A stretch of 64,000 nt of DNA from Billgrantia gudaonensis (GTDB taxonomy: Bacteria > Pseudomonadota > Gammaproteobacteria > Pseudomonadales > Halomonadaceae). The DNA lies in the NCBI RefSeq assembly GCF_900100195.1, contig NZ_FNES01000001.1, forward strand, positions 383,144 to 447,143. Reading direction: 5' to 3'. A model generated the notes under the pieces. That model saw only the letters and a program-made list of their open reading frames with translations, was not told where the DNA came from and did no database searches. Made by a program: the position numbers and the translations under genes. Shown piece after piece: positions 18,656 through 27,043 of this stretch. Position 1 is the first letter of the stretch. Every line of letters begins with the position of its first letter.

Positions 18656-19684
18656 TCAGTCATCGTTGCCGAACAGCGTCTGCAGGCTGCCGCGCCGCGG
18701 CGTTGCCTGCCCCGGCGCATGCACTTCCCAGAGGATATCGTCGGGCAACAGCCGGAAGCAGACGGTGGCCAGGGTGTTCTCATCGTCGGGATCGTCGGGA
18801 GAACGACGGAAGATCGGCAGGCCGCCATCGCGGAGAATCGCCAGAGGGTCGCGCTCGCCCTCGGCGAGCAGCGCCTCGCCTCGGTGCTGTCGGTCGCGTG
18901 ACGAGCGGGTGATCACTTGGCCTGCCTCCATGGCGGGGTGGTAGAGCGCGTGGTTGGCGTGCAACTGGGGCGCGGAGACCGGGCGGTGGCATGCCTGGCC
19001 AGCACCGAACTCGACGCTGGTCAGGTCGGGCTCACCGAGCCGGGCAAGGCCGAAGTGGAAGCCGGCGCAGGCCGGAGCGGCCTCGAGCCGCTCGAGAGCC
19101 GCCGTCACCGAAGGCTGGGCGAGCGTGGCGCGGCCCAGCACCATGCGCGGCACCTCGGGCTCGAGGCCGGTCAGGCGCAGATTGTTGACGGTCTGCACCA
19201 GGCCGGCATCGGTCATGGCGAAGGTGTGGCCCGGCAGGGAACCGGGATAGCAGAACGACAGGAAGGCCGGCTGGTCGTCGGGCATGGCATGGACCAGAAA
19301 GGCCGTACCGTCGAGACAGGGTAGACCGTCCTCGTTGTGAGCCAGAATCGGCGTCTCGCCGGGTAGCAGTAGCGTGGTGCAACCTTCGGGGGCACCTGCC
19401 AACAGCTCGCCGCGGCAGTGCCAGGCAAAGACATCGTCGAGCGGCAGGGCGAGCCCCTCCGCCAGGCCGTTGAGCTCTGCCATCACCCGCGGAAAGCGAT
19501 GCGCGGTGTAGGCGCGCATCCGTGCGACCGCCGGCGAATCGGCCAGGGTGACGATACGCTGCCAGAGTGCCGTGTGGCGAAGCTGGTCGCGCACGGCCGC
19601 TCGTCCTCTGCGGCCGAGTGCCAGGCCGATGTCGAAATGGCTGCCCCGGGTCGTCAGCCAGTCCAGCGAAGGGATGTCGCTCAC
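18656..19684 (-). CDS. C45-type (acyl-CoA:6-APA acyltransferase-like) N-terminal nucleophile hydrolase
   Basis: A 342-residue protein of the AAT/C45 family. The likely autocatalytic cleavage site and nucleophile is the Gly-Cys in APEGCTTLLL, followed by PILAHNEDG, as in precursors that cut themselves so that cysteine becomes the N-terminal nucleophile. Upstream, ELNGLAEGLALPLDDVFAWH is also typical. Such enzymes hydrolyse or transfer amide-linked acyl groups; the substrate is unknown. The start is a GTG at 19684 with an AGGAG element seven bases before it; longer in-frame starts reach into the gluconate operator region and lack such a site. Confidence 0.82.
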   Translation of the reverse strand: MSDIPSLDWLTTRGSHFDIGLALGRRGRAAVRDQLRHTALWQRIVTLADSPAVARMRAYTAHRFPRVMAELNGLAEGLALPLDDVFAWHCRGELLAGAPEGCTTLLLPGETPILAHNEDGLPCLDGTAFLVHAMPDDQPAFLSFCYPGSLPGHTFAMTDAGLVQTVNNLRLTGLEPEVPRMVLGRATLAQPSVTAALERLEAAPACAGFHFGLARLGEPDLTSVEFGAGQACHRPVSAPQLHANHALYHPAMEAGQVITRSSRDRQHRGEALLAEGERDPLAILRDGGLPIFRRSPDDPDDENTLATVCFRLLPDDILWEVHAPGQATPRRGSLQTLFGNDD

Positions 19685-19837
19685 GTAATGGCTCCTGTCC
19701 GTCGATACGGCTTCCACTCTGCCGGTTGATGGCCGGCGTGTCATGCTCGCGGCGACGTCGATCGGCATGAGACCTTGGTCGAAGTCGAGCGGTTCTGCGT
19801 TGACACTCCGTGGTGCTGCAACTAGTTTCGAGGTGAA

Positions 19838-19851
19838 TGTTACCGGTAACA
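19838..19851. promoter_or_regulatory. GntR operator palindrome upstream of the gluconate TRAP operon
   Basis: A perfect 14-base palindrome, TGTTACCGGTAACA, about 118 bases before the dctP start codon. It matches the E. coli GntR/IdnR operator consensus (ATGTTACC-GGTAACAT). A LacI-type regulator of the GntR kind is encoded at the end of the same operon, so repression in the absence of gluconate is expected. A second weaker inverted repeat (GTAGGCC...GGCCTAC) lies at 19871-19895. Confidence 0.88.
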
Positions 19852-19968
19852 AGGCACAAGTCGGACATTCGTAGGCCTTTCTGAATGCGGCCTACCAGGG
19901 ACAGGCTTTCCCCGGCCGGTCCTATATCGTCAACGACCAACAACAACCCGATGAAAGGAGACCACGCC

Positions 19969-21045
19969 ATGACTGCTATCTGGCGCCGTACGCTCACTCT
20001 GGCCGGTGCGGCCAGTCTCACGCTCGGCATGGCTCACGCCCAGACGCCGGACCTCTCCGACCCGCCCGCGATCGACGGCGAAGTGGTTGGCGATCACGGC
20101 AGCCACACCCTGCGTATGGGAATCGGTCTGGCCGAGAGTTCGCCGCAGTACCTCTCCAGCCAGTACTTCGCCGATATCCTCGATAAGCGGACCGAAGGGC
20201 GCATCACCGTCAACGTCTTCCCCAACAGCCAACTGGGCGACGACGTGCAGATGATGGAGATGCTGCAGACCGGCTCGCTGGACATGAGCTATCCCTCGTC
20301 GTCACCCGCCACGACCTACGTCGAAGAGCTGGCGGTATTCGACCTGCCCTTCCTGCTGCCCACCCGCGAGGCAGCCGTGGCGGTGATGCAGAGCGACGTT
20401 GCCCAGGAGATGCTCGATGCCTTCGACGGTACCGGGATCAAGGCGCTGACGTTTTCCGAAAACGGTTATCGTCAACTCTCCAACAGCGCTCGTCCGGTGG
20501 AGACTCCGGAAGACGTGGCTGGCCTCGATGTCAGTGGCTTGAAGATTCGCACCATGGAGAACCCGGTTCACCTGGATATCTGGGAGACCTTGGGCGCCAA
20601 CCCCACGCCGATGGCCTTCGGAGAGCTGTTCTCGGCCATGGAGCAGGGCGTGGTCGACGGCCAGGAGAACCCCTGGAGCACCATCCTGACTTCCAATTTC
20701 TACGAGGTGCAGGACTACGGTTCGGAAACGCGGCACGTCTACACGCCGTTCATCATGATGATGTCCGAGCGCACTTGGGACAATCTGGCGCCGGAATACC
20801 AGGAGCTGGTTCAAGAGGCGGCTCGCCAGTCGGCGGAGTACGAAATCCAGCTCTCGGCGGAGTATGACGACTGGTCGCGCGAACAGCTCGAAGAGCGTGG
20901 CATGGAGATCACTCGCCTGGACGACGAGCAGTTGGCTGCCTTCCAGGAAGCCGTGCAGCCGGTCTACGAGAAGTGGTCGCCCGAGATCGGCGAGGAGCTG
21001 ATCCAGGAAGTCCAGGCCATCGTCGAAGAAACCACCAGCGACTGA
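19969..21045 (+). CDS. dctP: TRAP transporter substrate-binding protein, probably gluconate
   Basis: A 358-residue periplasmic protein with a signal peptide (LTLAGAASLTLGMAHAQ). Features of the DctP family are QYFADILDKRTEGRITVNVF, PNSQLGDDVQMMEMLQTG, the carboxylate-clamp arginine in LKIRTMENPVHLDIW, and EQGVVDGQENPW. The ATG at 19969 follows AAAGGAG. Gluconate as the ligand is inferred from the co-encoded gluconokinase and GntR regulator and the GntR operator in front, not from the binding site itself. Confidence 0.92.
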   Translation: MTAIWRRTLTLAGAASLTLGMAHAQTPDLSDPPAIDGEVVGDHGSHTLRMGIGLAESSPQYLSSQYFADILDKRTEGRITVNVFPNSQLGDDVQMMEMLQTGSLDMSYPSSSPATTYVEELAVFDLPFLLPTREAAVAVMQSDVAQEMLDAFDGTGIKALTFSENGYRQLSNSARPVETPEDVAGLDVSGLKIRTMENPVHLDIWETLGANPTPMAFGELFSAMEQGVVDGQENPWSTILTSNFYEVQDYGSETRHVYTPFIMMMSERTWDNLAPEYQELVQEAARQSAEYEIQLSAEYDDWSREQLEERGMEITRLDDEQLAAFQEAVQPVYEKWSPEIGEELIQEVQAIVEETTSD

Positions 21046-21062
21046 TACTTCCTTCCCATGCT

Positions 21063-21092
21063 GGGCAGGACGGGCGTAGCCCCGTTCTGCCC
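21063..21092 (+). terminator. Intra-operon hairpin after dctP
   Basis: A 12-base-pair stem (21063-21074 with 21081-21092, one G-T pair) and a six-base loop lie between dctP and the small permease gene. No T-run follows, and the ribosome binding site of the next gene starts right after it. Such hairpins after binding-protein genes commonly protect the upstream message and lower expression of the membrane subunits. Confidence 0.6.
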
Positions 21093-21105
21093 CCCGGAGT
21101 TCGGC

Positions 21106-21717
21106 ATGACAACCACTTCCTCGCCCTCACGCGACCGCGATGCGGTCGACCCTGAGGTATATCTCGACGATCCCCGCCGCCACTCGCTAGAGATCGATCT
21201 CGAGCTACGCAAGGGACCCGCTGCGTTTCGCTGGATCACGTTCGCCATGGAGCAGTTGATCGCGGCGATCCTCGTTGCGCTGATCGTCTCCGTATCATCC
21301 AATGTCATCGGACGCTCCTTGCTCAACCACTCCTTGCCCTGGGCCGATGAGCTGGCACGCATGCTGTTCATCTGGCTGATCTTCATCGGTGCGGCGGCCG
21401 CCTTCGTACGCTATGAGCACATCGCCGTGGACTTCATGGTGCGTCGGTTGCCGCCGCGCGCGGCCTATGCGCTCTATCTGCTTCAGCACCTGCTCATCAT
21501 TGCCTTGATGGTCGTGATTCTGTGGAGCGGGTATCTGGTGATGAGCCGCTCTACCGGGGCCACCGCCATCCTCGGCGTGCCCTGGAACCTGATCAACGCG
21601 TCGTTGGTGCTGTGTGCCGCTTTCATCACCGCGGTTGCCGTATGGCGTGCGTTGCAGTGCATACGCTTGCTGCGAGACCCCGAGCGGTCGTCGACGACCC
21701 CCGATGCAGGAGCCTGA
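21106..21717 (+). CDS. dctQ: TRAP transporter small permease (DctQ)
   Basis: A 203-residue protein with four hydrophobic segments: EQLIAAILVALIVSVSSNVI, MLFIWLIFIGAAAAFVRYEH, LQHLLIIALMVVILWSGYLV and a last one near LVLCAAFITAVAVW. Family landmarks are NHSLPWADELARMLFIW and VPWNLINASL. A soluble N-terminal extension of about 45 residues precedes the first helix. The start at 21106 follows GGAG by seven bases. With DctM it forms the Na+-driven membrane unit. Confidence 0.9.
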   Translation: MTTTSSPSRDRDAVDPEVYLDDPRRHSLEIDLELRKGPAAFRWITFAMEQLIAAILVALIVSVSSNVIGRSLLNHSLPWADELARMLFIWLIFIGAAAAFVRYEHIAVDFMVRRLPPRAAYALYLLQHLLIIALMVVILWSGYLVMSRSTGATAILGVPWNLINASLVLCAAFITAVAVWRALQCIRLLRDPERSSTTPDAGA

Positions 21718-21720
21718 GTC

Positions 21721-23004
21721 ATGCTGTGGATTTTCCTGGGCATTCTTTTCGTCTCGATCGCCATCGGCCTGCCCATCGCCTTCGGCCTGGGCGTGGCAGC
21801 CGTGGTACTGGCGGTGATCTCCGACATCCCGCTGTCGATCCTCATCGAACAGTCGATCCGCGGGGTCAACAACTTCCCGCTGCTGGCCATTCCTTTCTTC
21901 ATCCTCGTCGGCGAGGTGATGAGTGCCGGCGGCATCGCCCGACGACTGATGGATCTGGCTGGAGCGCTGGTCGGCTTCATTCGCGGCGGGCTCGGCCAGG
22001 TGGCGATCACCGGCTCGATGTTCTTCGGCGGCATCAGCGGTTCGGCCGTGGCCGACACCGCTGCCACGGGCTCGATGATGATTCCCTCGATGAAGCAGCA
22101 GGGCTACTCCGCTCCCCATGCCACTGCCATCAACACCGTCTCCTCGGTGATCGGCATCATCATTCCGCCGTCGATCCCGCTGATTCTTTTCGGGATCGTC
22201 ACCGAGACGTCGATCAGCCGGCTGTTCGTTGCCGGCATCGTGCCCGGCGTGATGATCGGTTTCGCGCTGATGGTGACGACGTTCATCATGGCCAGCCTCG
22301 AGCACGCCGGGCAGACCCGTAAGTTTCGCCTCGATCTGCTGTGGCAGGCCTTCAAGCAGGCGTGGCTGGCGATGCTGCTGCCGGTGATCGTGATCGGCGG
22401 CATCATCGGTGGGGTGTTCACCGCCACCGAAGCGGCGGTGGCGGCCCTGCTCTATTCGCTGTTCATTTCGCTGGTGGTGTACCGCGAATTCCAGGTGAGC
22501 GAGCTGTGGGGCATGCTGGTGCGCACGGCACGGCTGACCGGTATGGTGCTACTGCTGCTGGCGTTCGCCACGGTGATCGCCTGGTTTCTCACCATCAACA
22601 TGGTGCCGCAGACGCTGGTCGAGCAGGTGAGGGCGATCACTCAGGATCCGTTCTGGCTGCTGATGATCGTCGCCGGGTTGCTGCTGCTCGTCGGCTTCGT
22701 CATGGATCTGACGCCGGCCATGGTGATCATGGCGCCGATGCTCACGCCCATCGTCACTTCGGTGGGTATCGATCCCGTCTACTTCGGCGTGCTGATGGCC
22801 TTCGTGCTGGGCATCGGCCTGCTGACCCCGCCGGTGGGAACCTGCCTCTACGTCGGCTGCGGCGTGGGCAAGGTGTCGATGGAGCAACTGGTCAAGGCCA
22901 TGCTTCCCTACTACGCGGCGCTGCTGGTGGTTCTGGTGATCCTGATTGCCTTCCCGGGGCTAGTCACCTGGCTGCCCGAACTCACCGCTGTGAGCGGCAA
23001 TTGA
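21721..23004 (+). CDS. dctM: TRAP transporter large permease (DctM)
   Basis: A 427-residue polytopic protein of the DctM/YiaN family. It has FPLLAIPFFILVGEVMSAGG, MFFGGISGSAVADTAATGSM and IIIPPSIPLILFGIVTETSI, the glycine-rich loops that form the transport core, and GLLTPPVGTCLYVGCGV near the C-terminus. Only three bases separate it from dctQ. It carries out solute uptake coupled to ion flow after delivery by DctP; gluconate is the inferred substrate. Confidence 0.94.
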   Translation: MLWIFLGILFVSIAIGLPIAFGLGVAAVVLAVISDIPLSILIEQSIRGVNNFPLLAIPFFILVGEVMSAGGIARRLMDLAGALVGFIRGGLGQVAITGSMFFGGISGSAVADTAATGSMMIPSMKQQGYSAPHATAINTVSSVIGIIIPPSIPLILFGIVTETSISRLFVAGIVPGVMIGFALMVTTFIMASLEHAGQTRKFRLDLLWQAFKQAWLAMLLPVIVIGGIIGGVFTATEAAVAALLYSLFISLVVYREFQVSELWGMLVRTARLTGMVLLLLAFATVIAWFLTINMVPQTLVEQVRAITQDPFWLLMIVAGLLLLVGFVMDLTPAMVIMAPMLTPIVTSVGIDPVYFGVLMAFVLGIGLLTPPVGTCLYVGCGVGKVSMEQLVKAMLPYYAALLVVLVILIAFPGLVTWLPELTAVSGN

Positions 23005-23016
23005 CGGAGGGGCAGC

Positions 23017-23526
23017 GTGACGGTATCGCAGCGTATCCTGGTGATGGGGGTGTCGGGCTCGGGCAAGTCTCATGTCGGCTGCTTGCTGGCGGAGCGGCTC
23101 GGCTTCGACTTCATCGATGGCGACGATTACCACGCCCCGACCAGCATCGCCAAGATGGCTCGCGGTATCCCGCTCGACGACGAGGATCGTCGCGGTTGGC
23201 TGGAGACGCTGGCAGAGCGCTTCGCCGATTACCGGCACCGCGGGGCCGGGGTGGTGATCGGCTGCTCGGCGCTCAAGCGGCACTACCGCGACATCCTGCG
23301 CGACGGCGATCCCGACCTGCTCATCCTCTACCTGAGCGGCAGCCGGGCTTGCCTGCTGCAGCGTCTGATGGCCCGGGAAAGCCACTTCTTCAAGGGCGAG
23401 GCGATGCTCGACAGCCAGTTCGCCGACCTGGAGCCTCCCGGACCCGATGAGGCAGTGGAGCTGGACATTGCCGAGTCGCCCGAGGCACTGGTCGAGACGT
23501 TCATCAAACGACTGACGGTACCGTGA
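23017..23526 (+). CDS. gntK: Gluconokinase
   Basis: A 169-residue kinase that phosphorylates gluconate to 6-phosphogluconate. The P-loop is MGVSGSGKSHVG, followed by FIDGDDYHAP, which matches the GntK family (typically 170-180 residues), then GCSALKRHYRDILR, and ARESHFFKGEAMLDSQFADL with a conserved lid. Translation starts at a GTG with GGAGGG seven bases before it. The stop overlaps the regulator start by GTGA. Product 6-phosphogluconate feeds the pentose phosphate or Entner-Doudoroff route. Confidence 0.95.
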   Translation: MTVSQRILVMGVSGSGKSHVGCLLAERLGFDFIDGDDYHAPTSIAKMARGIPLDDEDRRGWLETLAERFADYRHRGAGVVIGCSALKRHYRDILRDGDPDLLILYLSGSRACLLQRLMARESHFFKGEAMLDSQFADLEPPGPDEAVELDIAESPEALVETFIKRLTVP

Positions 23527-24518
23527 AGAAACGACGCCCCACCCTCCAGGACATCGCCGATCGCGTCGGCGCGACGAAAATGACCGTCAGTCGCTGCCTG
23601 CGCGATCCCGCTACCGTCTCGGAGGGCTTGCGCGAACGCATCTTCTCGGCTGCCGAACAGGTCGGCTACATCCCCAATCGTGCCCCGGACCTGCTCTCGC
23701 GAGCCACCAGCCATTCCATCGGGGTGCTGGTGCCGTCGCTCACCAATCAGGTGTTCGCCGACGTGCTGGTGGGTATCGAGGCGGTGACCGAGCCGGCCGG
23801 CTATCACCTGATGCTCTCTCACTACGGCTACAGCCAGGAACTCGAGGAGCGCAGCCTGGCCTCGCTGCTCTCCTACAACGTCGACGGTGTGATTCTCTCC
23901 GACAGCCGCCACACGTCGCGCACGCGACGCATGCTGGAAACGGCCGGCATTCCCACCGTGGAAATCATGGACGCGCGCTCCACGCCGTTGCAACAGGCGG
24001 TGGGGTTCGACAATGTCGCGGCTGCCTACGACATGGTCAGCGAGATGATTCGCCGCGGTCGCCGTCATGTGCTCTATCTGGCGGTGCGGCTGGACGAGCG
24101 CACCCGCCAGCGCGAGGAGGGCTACCGTCGGGCGATGGAGGAGCGGGAACTGATGCCGGTCACCCTGCATCGCAGCCAGCGCTCTTCCTACAGTGTCGGC
24201 GCGGCGTTGCTCGGCGAAATTCTGGTCGATCATCCCGAAACCGATGCCATCTTCTGTACCAATGACGACGTGGCCGTCGGTGCCTATTTCGAGTGTCTGC
24301 GTCGCGGGGTCCGCGTGCCGGAGCAGATGGCCATTGCCGGCTTTCACGGTCATGACGTGGGCCAGGTGATGACGCCGCGCCTGGCAAGCGTGATCACCCC
24401 GCGTCAGGCGATCGGCGAATGGGCGGCTCGTGCTTTGCTGGCCAGTATCGGCGGCCGAACCGATGCCGAGCGGGTGATCGATCTGGGCTATCGCATCGAG
24501 CCGGGCATGACGCTGTAG
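23523..24518 (+). CDS. gntR: LacI family gluconate repressor
   Basis: A 331-residue repressor. The N-terminal helix-turn-helix is LQDIADRVGATKMTVSRCLR with the hinge region DLLSRATSHSIGVLVPSLT. The ligand-binding domain has the periplasmic-binding fold, with DAIFCTNDDVAVGAYFECLR and AIAGFHGHDVG. It starts with a GTG inside the gntK stop. The sequence fits GntR of gluconate metabolism, and the operator at 19838-19851 is the expected target, so the operon is probably autoregulated and induced by gluconate. Confidence 0.92.
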   Translation: MKKRRPTLQDIADRVGATKMTVSRCLRDPATVSEGLRERIFSAAEQVGYIPNRAPDLLSRATSHSIGVLVPSLTNQVFADVLVGIEAVTEPAGYHLMLSHYGYSQELEERSLASLLSYNVDGVILSDSRHTSRTRRMLETAGIPTVEIMDARSTPLQQAVGFDNVAAAYDMVSEMIRRGRRHVLYLAVRLDERTRQREEGYRRAMEERELMPVTLHRSQRSSYSVGAALLGEILVDHPETDAIFCTNDDVAVGAYFECLRRGVRVPEQMAIAGFHGHDVGQVMTPRLASVITPRQAIGEWAARALLASIGGRTDAERVIDLGYRIEPGMTL

Positions 24519-24521
24519 CGC

Positions 24522-25112
24522 TCAGTGCCGGAACAGGCTCATGCGCGCCATGACGCCATCCTTGCGGATCAGCCAATGGTAGAGAGCGGCAGCGATGTGC
24601 AGTGTCGCCAGCAGCAGGATGAGCACGCCCACGCGGCCGTGCCAGAGGAACAGCGTTTCGGAGAGCGCCTCGTCCACGCCGATCAACCTCGGTAGATTCC
24701 AGGCGAAGAACTGCACGGGAAAATCCCCGCTGGCCGTGGCCAGCCAGCCGAGTATCGGCATCGTCAGCAGCAGTACGTAGAGCAGGGTGTGCACCAGGCC
24801 GCTGGCCAGGCGGTGGAAGGTTGGCAGGGGCACGGCATAGGGTGGTTTGCCGTTGGTCAACCGGCTCACCAGACGCAGCACCATCAAGCCGAGAATCAGT
24901 ACGCCGGATGTCTTGTGAAGAGTGTAGATCGTGTCGGTGGCTGCACGGCCGAAGGTTTCCACGCTGCCTTCGAAGCCCAGGGAACCCAACGTCATGCCAC
25001 TGGTCAGCGAGTACAGGACCAGCACGGCAATCAGCCAGTGCAGCAGGCGATGTATGTAAGCGTAATGATTGAGAGGGCCTTCGACGGGCGGCTCGAATGA
25101 TCCATTGGCCAT
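24522..25112 (-). CDS. Cytochrome b561 family protein
   Basis: A 196-residue membrane protein with four hydrophobic helices. Likely haem-ligating histidines are seen in YAYIHRLLHWLIAVLVLYSL, TIYTLHKTSGVLILGLMVLR, TFHRLASGLVHTLLYVLLL and GRVGVLILLLATLHIAAALY. This matches CybB-type di-haem quinol oxidising proteins. It is convergent with gntR (three bases apart) and divergent from the metal importer genes. Its electron partner is unknown. Confidence 0.9.
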   Translation of the reverse strand: MANGSFEPPVEGPLNHYAYIHRLLHWLIAVLVLYSLTSGMTLGSLGFEGSVETFGRAATDTIYTLHKTSGVLILGLMVLRLVSRLTNGKPPYAVPLPTFHRLASGLVHTLLYVLLLTMPILGWLATASGDFPVQFFAWNLPRLIGVDEALSETLFLWHGRVGVLILLLATLHIAAALYHWLIRKDGVMARMSLFRH

Positions 25113-25161
25113 GATGTCGCTCCCCTGGCGGGTACCGAATGAGCCGAGGCTATGGGCCGGC

Positions 25162-25224
25162 TAGCCAACCCCGATTAGCCATCGCTTTCCGACAAGATAG
25201 CCTATCGATGGTAGCCTTTATAAT
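25162..25224 (+). promoter_or_regulatory. Promoter with four TAGCC repeats before the metal importer operon
   Basis: TAGCC occurs at 25162, 25176, 25198 and 25212, so two pairs each have a 14-base offset. A perfect -10 box TATAAT lies at 25219-25224. The inner part GATAGCCTATC is a near-palindrome that occupies the expected -35 area. This layout suggests a metal-responsive repressor site, by analogy with MntR- or DtxR-type boxes. The regulator is not encoded next to it. Confidence 0.55.
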
Positions 25225-25259
25225 CGCAGACGCGATGGCTTCAGAAGAGGAGTTCGAAC

Positions 25260-26249
25260 GTGATAGGAATTCGCCGCCTTGCGCAGGCCGGTCTGATGGG
25301 GGCAATGGCCCTGGGGATGATTCTCGACGCCCATGCCGACGCGGAGGGTGAGCGGCTCGAAGTGGTGGCAACGACCGGCATGATCGCCGATGTCCTGCGC
25401 CAGGTGGGTGGCGATGCGGTGTCGGTGGACGGGCTCATGGGGCCCGGCGTCGATCCTCACCTCTATCGACAGACCCGCAGCGACGTGCGTGCCATGACGC
25501 AGGCCGATGCGGTGTTCTGGAATGGACTGTACCTGGAAGCACAGCTCGAGGAGTTCCTCGAACGGCTGGCCGAGCGCCGCCCGGTCTTTGCCGTGGGCGA
25601 GGCCGTGCCAGAGGAGCGGCGTCTGGCCGATGCGGAGTATGACAACCAGTACGACCCGCACGTATGGATGGATCCCTCTCGCTGGCGTCATGTGGTCGTG
25701 GCGGTGCGCGATGCACTGAGCGAGCTGGAGCCTTCGCAGGCCGAGGCCTTCGAGAAGCGTGCCGATGTCTATCTGGACGAGCTGGAGGCGCTGGACGACT
25801 ACGCGCGCCAGGTACTGGAGAGCGTGCCGGAGTCGTCCAGGGTGCTCGTCACCGCCCACGATGCCTTCGGGTATTTCGGCGACGCCTACGGCTTCGAGGT
25901 GCTCGGCATTCAAGGGTTCTCCACCGAGAGCGAGGCGGGCCTGGCACGCATCGAGTCGCTGGTGGACGAGTTGGTGTCGCGTGACATCCGTGCGATCTTC
26001 ATCGAGTCGTCGGTGTCGGATCGTAACGTGCGTGCGCTGATCGAAGGCGCGAAGTCGCGCGATCACGAGGTCCGCATCGGTGGTGAGCTGTTCTCCGATG
26101 CCATGGGTCCGGAAGGCAGCTACGAGGGGACTTGGCTGGGCATGCTCGATCACAACGTCACGGCCATCGCCACGGCGCTGGGTGGCGAAGCCCCGGAGGG
26201 AGGGCGCGAGGGGCGTCTTGCTGATGCCGACGAGAAGGAGGATTCATGA
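25260..26249 (+). CDS. Metal ABC importer substrate-binding protein (Mn/Fe type)
   Basis: A 329-residue cluster A-I binding protein with a signal peptide ([18 protein letters not shown]). The metal ligands fit three segments: [29 protein letters not shown] and [15 protein letters not shown], with [17 protein letters not shown] as the late segment. The lack of a histidine-rich loop favours Mn or Fe over Zn. The start is a GTG with GAGGAG seven bases upstream. The stop overlaps the ATPase start (ATGA). It opens a four-gene operon. Confidence 0.9.
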   Translation: MIGIRRLAQAGLMGAMALGMILDAHADAEGERLEVVATTGMIADVLRQVGGDAVSVDGLMGPGVDPHLYRQTRSDVRAMTQADAVFWNGLYLEAQLEEFLERLAERRPVFAVGEAVPEERRLADAEYDNQYDPHVWMDPSRWRHVVVAVRDALSELEPSQAEAFEKRADVYLDELEALDDYARQVLESVPESSRVLVTAHDAFGYFGDAYGFEVLGIQGFSTESEAGLARIESLVDELVSRDIRAIFIESSVSDRNVRALIEGAKSRDHEVRIGGELFSDAMGPEGSYEGTWLGMLDHNVTAIATALGGEAPEGGREGRLADADEKEDS

Positions 26250-27043
26250 TGGGTGACAGCGAGGCCATCGTTCAGAGCCCTCTGGCCATTCGTGGGCTGA
26301 CGGTCAGCTATGCTCATCGTCCGGTGGTGCATTCGGTGGATTTCGTGACTCCGCCGGGCAGCATGACGGCCATCGTCGGCCCCAACGGGGCCGGCAAGTC
26401 GACCCTGCTCAAAGCCGTGCTGGGCATCACGCGGCGGCTCACTGGCGAAGTGCGGGTGTTCGGTCAGCCCGTGGAGGCGATGTCGCGGCACGTGGCCTAC
26501 GTCCCCCAGCGTTCCAGCGTCGACTGGGATTTTCCGGCCACGGTGATCGACGTGGTCACCATGGGGCTGTTTCGCGACCTGCGCTGGTGGCAACCGACGC
26601 GGCATCGACATCGCCAGCGCGCCCTGGAGAGTCTTAGTCGGGTCGGCATGGAGGCCTTCGCCGACCGCCAGATAGGGCAGCTCTCCGGCGGTCAGCAGCA
26701 GCGCGTCTTCCTGGCACGAGCGCTGATCCAGCAGGCGGCGCTGACCATCCTCGACGAGCCCTTCGCCGGCGTGGATGCCGCCACCGAAAAGGCCATCGTC
26801 GAAGTGCTCAAGCAGCTCAAGCGCGAAGGGCGGACGTTGCTCTGCGTGCACCATGACCTGGCCACGGTGCGCGACTATTTCGACCACGTGCTGCTGCTCA
26901 ACGTGCGTCGCATCGCCGATGGACCGGTGGAAGAAGCGTTCACCGCGGCCAACCTGCAGGCGACCTATGGCGGTCGCTTGAGCCCCATGCAACTGGTGCG
27001 ACTGATGGAGCCGGTGGCGCAAGGCGAATCGAGAGGCGAATGA
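26246..27043 (+). CDS. Metal ABC importer ATP-binding protein
   Basis: A 265-residue ATPase with Walker A ([18 protein letters not shown]), the Q-loop segment [15 protein letters not shown] characteristic of the Mn/Zn importer family, the signature [15 protein letters not shown], Walker B ([17 protein letters not shown]) and the H-loop [14 protein letters not shown]. It is coupled at both ends by ATGA overlaps. It drives the two permeases downstream. Confidence 0.94.
   Translation: MMGDSEAIVQSPLAIRGLTVSYAHRPVVHSVDFVTPPGSMTAIVGPNGAGKSTLLKAVLGITRRLTGEVRVFGQPVEAMSRHVAYVPQRSSVDWDFPATVIDVVTMGLFRDLRWWQPTRHRHRQRALESLSRVGMEAFADRQIGQLSGGQQQRVFLARALIQQAALTILDEPFAGVDAATEKAIVEVLKQLKREGRTLLCVHHDLATVRDYFDHVLLLNVRRIADGPVEEAFTAANLQATYGGRLSPMQLVRLMEPVAQGESRGE

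Noticed and set aside
19871..19895. GTAGGCC...GGCCTAC repeat as a second GntR site
   Set aside because: The sequence does not match the GntR consensus; kept only as a remark.
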